64,000 nt of DNA from Mycteria americana (Eukaryota > Chordata > Aves > Ciconiiformes > Ciconiidae): positions 9,818,501-9,882,500 of the forward strand of contig NC_134368.1 in assembly GCF_035582795.1 (NCBI RefSeq), written 5' to 3'. Position 1 is the stretch's first letter, and every line of letters starts with the position of its first letter. Both the position numbers and the translations under genes were made by a program. The notes beneath the pieces were generated by a model. That model did not search any database. It was not told where the DNA came from and worked only from the letters and a program-made list of their open reading frames with translations. Positions 52,934 to 62,830 of the stretch are shown here, piece by piece.

Positions 52934-53144
52934 GCGGCGGCAGCATGCGGCCGGGGGATGTCTGAGGCGGGCGGTGCGGCGGCGGCGGCGGCGGCGGCCG
53001 CGCTGCCCCGGCGCCGCGCCGGAGGCATGCGGGCGGCCTGGGGCTCCGTCTGGTGCCTGTGCCTGGCGGCGGCCGTCGGCGGGATGCCGGCGGCGCGGCG
53101 GGGCGGCGGCGCGGCGGCGGAGAGGAGCGGCGGGCAGCCGGCAG
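52910..53144 (+). CDS. FGFR3: FGFR3 exon 2: start codon and signal peptide (partial gene)
   Basis: Fibroblast growth factor receptor 3 is a plasma-membrane receptor tyrosine kinase that binds FGFs with heparan sulphate and restrains cartilage growth. The likely start is ATG 53,027 with G at -3. It encodes MRAAWGSVWCLCLAAAVGG, a typical signal peptide (hydrophobic core WCLCLAAAV), then MPAARRGGGAAAERSGGQPA. From memory, chicken FGFR3 starts MRAAWGSVWCLCLAAAVGA and then has a shorter RRRGAERSGGQAAEYLR region. This exon has a glycine/alanine insertion in that place. It ends at the donor gcag/gtaagg after the first base of a codon (phase 1). That base is G, as needed for the glutamate that follows in chicken. 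The rest of the gene (three Ig domains, membrane helix, kinase) lies beyond the window. An in-frame upstream ATG at 52,958 would add 23 residues. Coding part by the main start: 53,027-53,144. Confidence 0.95.
52945..52965 (+). other. Upstream ORF 2 in FGFR3 exon 2
   Basis: ATG 52,945 gives MRPGDV and a stop at 52,963-52,965, out of frame with FGFR3. It overlaps the in-frame upstream ATG at 52,958, so a ribosome translating it would run over that start. It may lower or steer initiation at the receptor start codons. This is seen in sequence; the effect is inference. Confidence 0.6.
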
Positions 53145-53191
53145 GTAAGGCTGCGCGGCCGCGCACACGTGCTCCGCGCTGCGGCTCGGGC

Positions 53192-53208
53192 GGGGGGGGG
53201 GGGGGGGG
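53192..53208 (+). other. G(17) run beside the intron 2 donor
   Basis: Seventeen consecutive G begin 47 bases after the donor and are followed by ggcggcgg and a further G run near 53,215. On RNA of the FGFR3 sense strand this can form a G-quadruplex. G-runs near 5' splice sites are known intronic splicing enhancers. Exact length may be unreliable, since homopolymers of this kind are error-prone. Confidence 0.8.
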
Positions 53209-54839
53209 CGGCGGCGGGGGCCGGGTTCAGCGCTACGAGCCGAGCCCCCCTCTCGGGGAGAGTGGAAGGGCGGGCGGATGGAGGCCGCCGGAGCCGTCTT
53301 CGGAGCGGGAGTTACAAGCGCGGCGCCGGGGAGGTGGCAGCCGGGCCGGGGGGACCCTGCTCTCACCGCGGCTCGGGCAAGCCGCAGAGGCGCCCCGGAG
53401 GGAAGAACTGCTTTTGGGACGATCCCTGCCTCCAGGAGCCCTCTCCCAGCGGTGCCACTGCGTGCAGCGCCCCGGGTTTGGCCCGCGTCTGCGTTCGTAG
53501 CTGCAGCTGGGGAAGGGAAGATGCCTCCGTGCGTGTGTAGCGCGCATCTTCAGCGCACATCTGAAATGCTCTGGCGCTGTGTGTTCGGCTGGGAAAAGTA
53601 AGGAAGGGTCATTTATATCCACGTCTTGGGAGCAAAACTGGAGTTGCGACAGCTCCGGGTACGCACACGCTGGATCCCGGCTTAGTAAGTGCGGCTGTGC
53701 TGGGAACGGCATTTTGGGGAAGCCAGTAAGGATCTCCCCTCGAGTGGCAGCACGGCAGTTGCAAGTGAAAAAAAAGTTAACACGTCGGACAAAAGCTGGG
53801 GGGTTTTGTTTGTTTGGTTGGTTGGTTGGGTTTTTTTTTTTTAAATATCATGTCTCTCTGATACTCCTCAGCTGCTACCTGAGTCCCTGTTTATATTTCA
53901 AAGCTCTTTAACGGAAGGGAACCCCCTCGCAGCCCCCGTCTTCGGGATTGCATGTACCCGGCAGAAAGTTTCCATTGTTCAGGAAAGGGTTTGAAGCCTG
54001 TTTGCCAAAAAAGTGACAGGGGAATAAATGGGCTTCGTGGAGGCTGGGGGTGGGGGCATTACTTTCATACCCCTTTTGGTTAAAGCTATAAATCACACCG
54101 GGGGTTGGTTTTGTTTTCAAGAAAGTCCTAATAAAACACCAGATTCTTAGTGTAACTCGTTTGGCTCATTTTTCACAGCCAAAAGAGTTGATTTATGGGG
54201 CAACATCTCAGCGACTTGGTCAGAGCAGATGAGGTCGGTGTGCGGGAGGAAGCGAGCAGGCTGTGCTGGTCACGGGGCTGGGAAGCGGCAGAAACGAAGT
54301 GTCCCCAATTCTCCCGGTTTTAGGCTGAAATACGTATTGGCGCTGTCACTTCGGGCGCAGTTGAACCCACGGGGGTGGGGAGCAGCCTCGGTGGCTGCGT
54401 TGGCAGTCACCTGGGTTGCCACCTACGTCTGCAGCCCATAGCTTGGGGTTGATGCTGTGTTGAAGTGGTGCTAAATCCTTTCCCGTGCTCTAAGACACCT
54501 TTGCAGGTTGAGGTTTAGGATGCTGTTTGCATTGTAACAAGTGGGGGTACCCGGAGGTCGCACTGAGGGAAACGTCCCTCTAGTGATGTCTTTAAACTGA
54601 GCGATGGGTTGGGATTTCCAGGGGCTCCGGTGGGAATACTCAGGACAGGGTCTCTTACCGCTCTGTCAGCTTTCTCCAAAGTAAAGGTGTCGCTGTCAAA
54701 CCCCCCTGTGCTCCCTGGGAGCAGGATTGGGCCCTGAGCGGAGGGCTCCCGTTAACCCCAACACGCAGCGATGCCTCCAAGGGTTGCCCCGTCACTCTGA
54801 GCTGCTGGAGGCTCCCGTGGGTGGGGGGCTGCGAGGGCA

Positions 54840-54990
54840 AGGGGAGCTTTGCGATGCCGGCAGCTCTCCCACCACCGACCACGTGCGCGGGGACGCGTGA
54901 AGCCGGTGCTGCTCGCCCAGCTCTGCACCGAAGCCAGCGGCCCCGCCAGCGCGGGGGCACCCGCTGCCCGTCCGACCTGGGGGGGGAAAG
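54840..54990. promoter_or_regulatory. Small CpG cluster in intron 2
   Basis: A stretch of about 150 bases carries around fifteen CpG, including an E-box-like ccacgtgcgc near 54,880. It lies about 1.8 kb after exon 2 and may be the shore of the promoter island or an intronic enhancer. No splice sites frame a recognisable exon. Confidence 0.3.
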
Positions 54991-55552
54991 GTTGTGCAAA
55001 AGAAACTGTAAAGAATATAAACCTTCAGAGCCAAGTAAAAACACATTTTACTTTTTCAGTCTTTTTGAATTGAATGGTAAAAAGCAAATTCTTTCTCCTA
55101 GTCAAATGGGCCATGGGGTATTAGCTCATTACTGAGGGTTGTTGTTCGCTGGGCTTTGCATTTACAGTCTAAGGCCTTATTTTCCATAAAGGGGCTTGGA
55201 AGGATTTTTCCCCAGTGATCTAATTCTCCACACGGGGCTGTGAAGGCTATAACAGCTACTGCTTTGTGCCTATACTCAGCTACATAAAACACACATTGAA
55301 GGGAGGCATTCTCGAGGTATGTGTATGTTTGCTAATATGAATACTCGCTATTAGCGGAGGTGGAGGGGGTGCAGGTTTTAACATCTCCGCAGGGAGGTGT
55401 TCGGCTGTTGGCAGGAAGGAGGCAGATGGCGGGGCTGTTGCTGAATAGAAGCTAAACTAAAAACACCAGGGGCCTCATCTGGGCTGAGTTTCTCTTCTCT
55501 CCCTTTCTCGGGGCTGCTGCGGGAAGAACAATGTCAAATTTCCCCCCCCCTC

Positions 55553-55574
55553 TTTTTTTTTTTTTTTTTTTTTT
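55553..55574 (+). repeat. T(22) homopolymer after a C run
   Basis: A run of nine to ten C is followed after one TC step by 22 T. No SINE body adjoins it, so it is a simple homopolymer and not a retroposon tail. Confidence 0.85.
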
Positions 55575-57888
55575 ATGAATGAAAGTAGAGAGGCGAGGCA
55601 GGATTGAATGTGTATGTCATTCAGGAGCTATGACAGAGATGATTAGGGAGGTCAGTGAACTCCTTTGCAGCCCTGAGCATGCGGTCACTCTATTCAGCAG
55701 CCACAGAATAGACATCAATATAAAAAAGCCCGTCCAATTTGCATTAGTATTCAGATAAAGATATTACTTCGTACGATTTGTGAATGTCAAGTAACGCTGG
55801 CCGTTTTCTTAGAGAGCAGACCAACTGAAATGGCAACGTTTCGCTTTTAAAAACTTCTGATAACCGGCCTGTCTCCTGTAGCTGGTTTGTATGTGTCTGT
55901 CTGCATACGGTATACGTGAAAAAGGGAATTTCTGAGCTTCTTAGGATTGGTATTGCACTAGTTAGCTGCTGAAGCTGTCTGTGTGCATTGAAAGAGCTTT
56001 GCAGAGAGCCGCTAACGTTTGAGCAGGTTTGTGCGGGAAGGGGAGAGCTCTCCCAGTCTGTCAGGAGTAAGAACCAAAGTTTCCTTGTGCAGCACTGGAG
56101 TCCAGTTGTCACCCAGAGCTACTGCACAGGCAGTTTTCAAGCCAAAAGAACGGAAAAGGTGCCGTTTCGGGATTTTGCTTAAGTTGAATGGCGGGGCACG
56201 TACCAATTCCTGTGACTTTTCTGCTTGGAAAGAACTGGTGATGCACTGGTTGAGATGTTTTTCTTCATGCAGCTGATGGGCTCTTGTAGCCTTTCAGCGT
56301 GCACCCAGCGGAGGGTCCAAGGTGTAGGGTACGGCAATCCGCTTCGCTTTGTGTATCTGAGCATTTCAAAGTTCACCCTGAAATTACAAGGGTATTGAAG
56401 TGAGTGCTAAATGGCACCAGCCACTCCTGGAGCCGGCCTCCGGGTTTATGCATTAAAACCCTCTAAAAAGAGTCTCATACCTTGATGGTGCTTCCTACGT
56501 TGTGCCTGAGACCAGAAACCCTCTAGATTCAGTGGGCAGCTATGAGCGATACAGTTCTGAGATTACAAGTTGATCCATTTGTTCTCATTAAACAGCAGCA
56601 GCTAAAAAAGCTAATTAAGTCTTTAATGTTGAGGCTAGCATATTTTACTGAGCAATAAAATCAGAGGATGATGAAATATGGTTGGGTTTTTTTTTTTTAA
56701 ATCTATTTCTTACCTAGCAAATAGCGAACTAGAAAGTCTGTTCCAGTGCAGAAATGGACTCATTAATGTATTTGATACGAGCTGTATAACATCACGTCTT
56801 CTACGCGTATTGACAAAGGTCACTCCAATTAATTCTGAGGGTTTTTTTCTTTTAATTAAGACTTCTATTAACAACCACTGAGTAGGGAATGTGATGAAAG
56901 TAAATCTGAAAATTGTGTAGCGAAGTGTTGATCTGCTAATTAAATCACGCAATTAAAGTAAGCCACTCTGACCAGCATGTTAACTTTTACGACTCACTCC
57001 AACAAATCTTGAGCATGTTTGGGAAAGCGTACCTGTCCCGAAGCCTGCCTGAGCGGGGTTTTTGAAGTTAGGTGAACACTAAAGAAATCTTGGTTGCTGC
57101 ATCCCCGCTGCCTCTGGACTGTTTCCATCCAGTGGGACCCAATCTGCTGCCTGGACAAAGCTGAAATTTCACGTGAAGCTAGGGGAGGACTTTCTTCCCC
57201 TCAATAAGGCTGGAAGAATTTTTTCCTCTTAAAGTATCATCAATAAAAGTGACCTTTCATATCCAACTATATGCTTAGAAAGCTGTCCTCCCTGAAAAGT
57301 TACCACATACATCTGCTATTTCTGTTAGAGACCCTAAAAGATAGGGAATCACCCCAGTTTCTGAGCAGTTAATAAAATTTCCAGTTTACAAAAGCATTTG
57401 ACTAAGACTTTTCTGACAGTGAGCTGTCAGCTGGCAGACAGAGCTGTGACTGAACCCTAACTTCAGCTAAGGTTGGGGCATGGCCTGCTGGTAGGTTTTT
57501 CTGGCTGGTCGTTGGAGTGCGTAGGATCCGGTGCAGGAGCCTGGGCATGAGCCCTGAGGCGTCAGGATAGGTGGAGAAGTGGCTGTGTTCTCCTCATAGT
57601 TTAGCTTTTGGCAATTTTTAGTATATGTGGAGTAGAATGAGCAGGAATGTTACAAATTCAGATATTTCTACTACAAATACAGGTGACATTGCCAGTTGGG
57701 TGACTTTTTCCCAGCTAGGCTGGACCTGATACATAGATGATCAATTAAACCAACTTTATTTTTATTCTGTTTCCCTGTTTGAATAGACTTTTCTCTTTCT
57801 CTTAGTGTGCTACGTGCTTGCAGCTTTTCCGATGTCCTGGAGATTTGTCTGGCTCTGCATACCTGTTTCTTCTTTTTTCTGACCCTTC

Positions 57889-57904
57889 AAAAAAAAAAAA
57901 AAAA
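57889..57904 (+). repeat. A(16) homopolymer
   Basis: Sixteen A within intron 2. No target-site duplication or processed-gene body is apparent on its 5' side. Confidence 0.85.
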
Positions 57905-58352
57905 GGCAGCTTGAAATTGCCTGCTTGCTCAGCACCTTCCAAGCCATTTGAGAGCGTGGTTTGATGGAGCTGTTTCAATGTTTGCCGTTTCATCTCTTTT
58001 AATAGTGGTTAGTTAATAAAATTTATTCTCCTCCACGTACCAGGCTGGATGCCAGAGATGATGGTGGCTTGGTAAAAATTCACCATACCTCCCTTTTTTT
58101 GCGGTAAATGGGACTGCGGTTGAGCAAAGCCATTCATGGTATGTGAAAGCGGGCAGTCCAGGCTGCTAGGAGGAGCAAATCCGATAGCACCCCCTATGCA
58201 AACGCTGGGCTCAAACCATGTCTGAAGACACGTACGATGCCAAAAGTGCCTTAAAATACCTTGTAACACCCTGACTTTTTTTCCTTGGTGTCCTACATAG
58301 CTTATCAGTTTACTGTTTGCCCCTCTTTTGGCTGTTTATCTGGTGATCTTGT

Positions 58353-58380
58353 AAAAAAAAAAAAAAAAAAAGAAAAAAAA
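58353..58380 (+). repeat. A(19)GA(8) homopolymer
   Basis: Nineteen A, one G and eight A in intron 2. No recognisable retroposed gene or SINE lies immediately upstream. Confidence 0.85.
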
Positions 58381-58755
58381 GGACTTTTTCTCTGAAGTAG
58401 AGCTGACTGTCCTGGTGCCCTCTTTCTGATATGCTTACAGCTCAGGTTGCCAAGTGCTGTAGATATGACTTAAATCCCTGGATGTGTGAAGAAGGGCTTT
58501 TATTCCCCTGGTGAATGTGGTATTCCTGGTGTGCTTACCCCTAAAGTATCTGCTCCTTGGCTTGAATGACCAGGAAGGTTCTGTAATATCAAAAGCAAAC
58601 AAGAACTGTGAGATACGAGCTGAGTAAAACCTTTGGTAAACTTAGTAGTTAAAATGTGAAAGGTAATCAGACGTAAATCTGCCCTATTATTCTGATAGGC
58701 TATCTGGGGGGTTGTCGCATTCAGGTGGATAGCAACTAGCCAGGTACTTAAATAA

Positions 58756-58774
58756 TTTTTTTTTTTTTTTTTTT
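58756..58774 (+). repeat. T(19) homopolymer
   Basis: Nineteen T in intron 2, with a further T-rich tract at 58,815-58,841 interrupted by single G. Four such homopolymers lie within about 3.3 kb of one intron. Confidence 0.85.
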
Positions 58775-60474
58775 GCTGTGACACTCAGGTTATACAATAG
58801 AGCAAAGTGTTGTGGTTTTGTTTTGTTTGTTTTTTTTTTTAAAGAATAGCAGCACAGTCAAATAAGAAAACATTTTTCCAGTAGCTGCTTCAGTGTCAGA
58901 CGTATTCATCTAAAAAAGGTGCGGTTTTTATTGTAGAGAGGGAGGTAGGTCTTGTGTGCTGACCTTGCTTTCTCAAATCCGGAACGCAGGGGAAGGTAAA
59001 GAGTTGGTTAAATAAAAAGGTTATATTAAAATTTGGAAGGAGATTGCTTTATCACGCAGAACTGTATGCAAAACAATTACCATGTGCTTACACGTTTAGC
59101 ATCTGTGAGATTTTTGGGTCTGTGCCATTTCTGCAGGTTGCGAGGGGTTAAAAGTATTAATGACTCAGAAGTGAGAAGGGTTCCAAGTTTTCGGGTGAGG
59201 AAAGGACGCAGTCCAGGATCGCTCTCTGCGAGCGAGCGAAGCTCCGCGAGCTGCAGTGTGCGCTGCAGGCACTTTGCCCTGGGAATGCCGCAGCATGAGG
59301 ACCCCAGCGTCGGTGTTGGCACCCAGGGGTTGTACTGTGAGCTCTTGAACTACCTGAAAATGTCAGCCTGACGCGTGGCAGCGTGTTCGTTTGGGTTTTT
59401 TCCCCTTTTCCGTTTCACCCAAGGAGCCAAGCCATCACTACGTCCCTTAGTTTGAGTATAAGGTTTTTAGGGAAAGGAAATAACAGGCGATCCATGGCGC
59501 ACCATAGCGTGCCAGAGACCCGCGAGGATGGCTTCTCAGGTCCTGCTGTTTGATAACTGATGAAAGTATTTGTCGGCTTATCTTCATTTAATGCTTTTGC
59601 CCCCAGAAGTGGAGTGTTTTACAGGTGTGCCTTTATTGCACCAAACTACCATGTGCCGTTCACAAGGAATCTCACTGGAGTATTTCAGCTGATGTAGTTA
59701 AACCGGTAAAGCTTTGGAGGCCAGATCACTGCTAGGTTATAAGGATTGGGCTCGTACCCGGCGGTAAGGAAGTAAAATGGAGCTGAAGCATTTTGGAGTT
59801 GACCTGGGGCGAGTTGAGCGTAGGGGGAGTCAGCAAAATAGCTGGGTATTGCTTAGGGGCCAAACCTGGTGGTGGTTATGTGGTGCGTAGGCGAGCTCTC
59901 GCTGACGCCAGGAGAGAGGAGCAATGCGAAGTAACAGGCAAGAAGTGGAGAGCCTGACTGTCGTAGGGCTCTGAGGAGGGTGCTAAGGACGAGAGCACCT
60001 CTGAGGCTGCTCTCACAAAATGCAGGCGGCACCTGGCCTCTGCAGAGGCGGCGTGCAGATGTGGTCCCCGTAGCAGGACACACATCCCAGGAGCAGTCTG
60101 GTCCCCTGTGTTGCTGGTGGTGGCTCTGCTGAGGGACCTACTGGGGGGTTTCATCATGGCGTGGGGCAGAGGAGATCATGTGAAGGCCTGAAGGTGTTTC
60201 TGCTCTGGGCTCCTCGGCGTACCGCCGGGTAACGTGCGTCACCCTGGACTGACAGCTCATCCCCTCTTACTCCCCCTGGGGAAGGCAAAATACACATCTA
60301 TGAAGGCTTTTCTTTTGAGGAAAAGGGAGCTATAGGAGATGTTTGATTTTACTTTGATGATTGGCAGAGCTTGTAAAGATCTTTCAGGGCAAGTTTGGCT
60401 CCCAGTTCGGAGGGTTGTTGCTTCGTTTGGGGGTTTCGCCGTTCTCTGCTGCTTGTAGTCCTGTAAAAATAATG

Positions 60475-60555
60475 AGGTCCTGATCTTGCACCTATGGAAT
60501 CCTAAGCAAAAAAGCCCCCATTGATTTCCAAGGGAGCAGGCTGAAGCCCTTCACA
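60475..60555. repeat. Ancient amniote repeat-like remnant
   Basis: The words gaggtcctgatcttgcacc, gcccccattgatttccaagg and gagcaggctgaagccc resemble the old amniote repeat carrying 'ggtcctgatcctgca', 'ccattgacttcaatggg' and 'gcaggatcaagccc' in that order. It is a diverged copy and I cannot name the family. Confidence 0.35.
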
Positions 60556-60829
60556 GATCGTGGTGGGAGCGGCTATTTAGCATAAGCAGGGATTATTTGG
60601 AAAGTTTTCCAATGACCCAAACATTTTAGCAAGCAGAGGAAACTTGGCGGGTAAAAGGGCTCCCCGGTTTGGGGGTGGGGAGATGCCCGGCGCTGCTTCA
60701 TGGGGGTCATCCCTGCCACCAGCTCCCCGTGACCTCCCGTTCCTCTCAACCTGCTGTAACGCAGACCTTCGCTTCCCATCTCGGTTTTTATAACGCCAGC
60801 TTTGATGCCAGCCAGCGGCAGCGTCGCAG

Positions 60830-61135
60830 CTCAAACGTGAGCGCCGAAGGTGACGGCCACGGCCTGGGTCCCCCGCGACCGCGGTGCGAGTCCTGCGCAG
60901 AGCCGAGCCGCAGCGCCGGCCGCCATCTCCTCGTGCCCCATCCTTGTTGCCATCGGATCGGTGTCGGCCGGCATTAGCCCCCGACGCCGTGATCTGCGAG
61001 CCGCACAATGCGCTGGGGAAAGTGTTAATAATCCCCCGCGGGGGTCTGCGGGCGAGCCGGGGCTGAGCCGGGGCTGAGCCGGGGCTGCCCGTGGGCAGCG
61101 TGGGGCCGCCCGGGCCGCTTGCATGGGGACAGGAG
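60830..61135. promoter_or_regulatory. Second CpG cluster inside FGFR3 intron 2
   Basis: About 300 bases are strongly CpG-rich, including gacggccacggcc, ccccgcgaccgcggtgcg, gccggccgcc and ccccgcgggggtc. It lies about 7.8 kb downstream of exon 2 and is separated from the promoter island by ordinary intron sequence. It could be an alternative promoter, an orphan CpG island or an enhancer. The 221-codon minus-strand frame over it is attributed to composition. Confidence 0.5.
61054..61086 (+). repeat. Tandem repeat, 11-base unit, three exact copies
   Basis: Three exact copies of gagccggggct sit at the right-hand side of the intronic CpG cluster. Each carries a CpG and a short G run. Confidence 0.95.
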
Positions 61136-62799
61136 CAGGCGGAGGAGCTTTCCTGGCACTTCACGGGCAGGCAGAGCGAGGGAAAAAGAGTTTTCTCGGC
61201 AGGTTGCGTGTTTTTTTTCACACCCCCCCCTTTCACGTACAAGACTTGAGCACAAGAAATTCCCTCCCAGCAAAATCTTTCAGCAGCTAGTTTGGAGGCT
61301 GTAGGTCTTGAACTACCCAGTGATTTGATTTTTGTTTAAAATTGTTTAAATTCTCTATATAGATGCCCCCAGGCAAGCGTTTTGTTTCCAGCCGGTAGCG
61401 GGATCTGTGCAAGATGAGCGTGCTGATTCCCCGAGATGTGCTTTGGGAGATGGGGGTATCGGAGCTAAAAGTGAAGAGGAAAAAGCAGTTGCAATGGGAA
61501 GATTAGGGAGTTAAGAGTGTGCCCTGACAACTAGCATCTGCAACCAAAGATAAATCCTCCATGAGCCTGTCTTTAATTAAAAGAATGATTGGAATTAGGC
61601 ATAGTACCATCTCTCCTGATCTGTATCATGTGTATCTGTACAAATAAAGCGTTTTTGGGGAGGGAGAAGAGAAAAACACCAGATTTTAATCTTTCTTTGG
61701 TAGCCGATATGTCTGCCTTTTGAAGGGGCACATTTCTCCCTGTCTTAGAGTACCCAGGCTTGTTGACAGTAAACAACTGTCACTTGGCAGTTTATGAAAG
61801 AAGAAGAATGTTTAAGAAAACATGTCCAGTTTAAATAGTTATGTTAATAGGCTGCGGATTCATGCAGAAGTGGGGGGGGGGGAGCCGGTAAATGGAGGTG
61901 CATAAATTAGCTGGTATTTACTGCGTAAGAGATGAGCTGTGAGGGAATGCAGTTGGGAAAAAAAATAAAAAATACATTCATTTTTACAGCCGGTGTGTTA
62001 TGCATGATTTCGCAGCTTTCTGTGAAATCTTTTTTTTTTTTTTTTGCTAGGGAACACTCAGTAAAGCCTCTTTCTTGCAGCGTGCGGTGGGTTGGGCCCC
62101 AGGAGGCCCCTGGGTGGGACGAGCCGTGGGGCTGGGAGCCCAGCACTCCCACTGACCGGCCCTAATGCTGCTTCACGCTCCACGGGCAGCACTTAGACCT
62201 TGCAGCCGCCCCGACGTGTCCTTAGCCTTTGCTTCACAGGGCTGATCGGAAGAGGAGACGGCAAGGAAACTCTGCATCCCCATTTGCAAACTGATTAATT
62301 ACAGAAAGGAAGGAAAAAAAAGAAGTAAGAAATGGCAGATGGTGTCCTCTCTGCATCCTTGCCCAAAGTTGCCACAAATCCATCACCCACCTTCTTCCGA
62401 GTTAAACGCTCGTGAACGTAGTGAGTGATGAGCGAGCGCAGAGCGTTTATTCCAGCTCAGCCCAAAGGCATCGGTGTCAAAAGCGTAATGAGTGAGGGCC
62501 TGGTGTCAGGCACTTGAAATCTGTAATTAAGCATAAAAATAAGTTTCAGGCTTTCCAGGCTCCTGATTTCCCTGGCTTGGGAACAAGGGTATAAGCGGTT
62601 ATTGGGGGGTGCTGATATTAGTCTTGAGAATACTGGGTAAAGCCACCCTCCTGCACCCCCAGCTCCCATCCTAGCTGGGATACAATATAAATACAGTAAA
62701 TACTGTGGAGTTTAAATAAATACAGTGTAGATACTGCATTACAGATACTCCACATTTCTTTCGGCCTTGGGTATCTCGGAGGGGGGCATCTTGACAGCA

Positions 62800-62830
62800 G
62801 CACCTTCTCTTGCCCTTGTTTCAGGTAAAG
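62800..62830 (+). promoter_or_regulatory. FGFR3: Recursive-splice-like junction in intron 2
   Basis: A pyrimidine tract (cttctcttgcccttgtttcag) is joined directly to a donor-like gtaaag at 62,824/62,825. An acceptor fused to a donor is the form of a recursive (ratchet) splice site. It lies about 9.7 kb into intron 2. A chance match is possible, since cag/gta words are common. Confidence 0.25.

Larger units (their letters stand above)
51980..53520 (+). promoter_or_regulatory. FGFR3: FGFR3 CpG-island promoter
   Basis: CpG density rises from about 51,980 and is very high between 52,300 and 53,400. No TATA box is apparent near the predicted start. Clustered GC boxes lie at 52,514-52,545, as expected of the TATA-less, Sp1-driven FGFR3 promoters known in mammals. 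The island covers predicted exon 1, intron 1, exon 2 and the start of intron 2. The 392- and 242-codon minus-strand frames here are by-products of the GC content. Confidence 0.9.

Noticed and set aside
51922..52965. 347-codon plus-strand frame through the promoter
   Set aside because: It crosses the CGG repeat, GC boxes and predicted intron 1, and ends at the small uORF stop; composition artefact.
52188..53366. Minus-strand open frame of 392 codons across the FGFR3 promoter, and a 242-codon frame overlapping it
   Set aside because: The proline/arginine/alanine composition is what very GC-rich DNA gives. They run through the CGG repeat and antisense to the FGFR3 exon with no recognisable motif.
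60577..61242. 221-codon minus-strand frame over the intronic CpG cluster
   Set aside because: High GC content lowers stop frequency; no known domain, and a second frame is open over the same bases.
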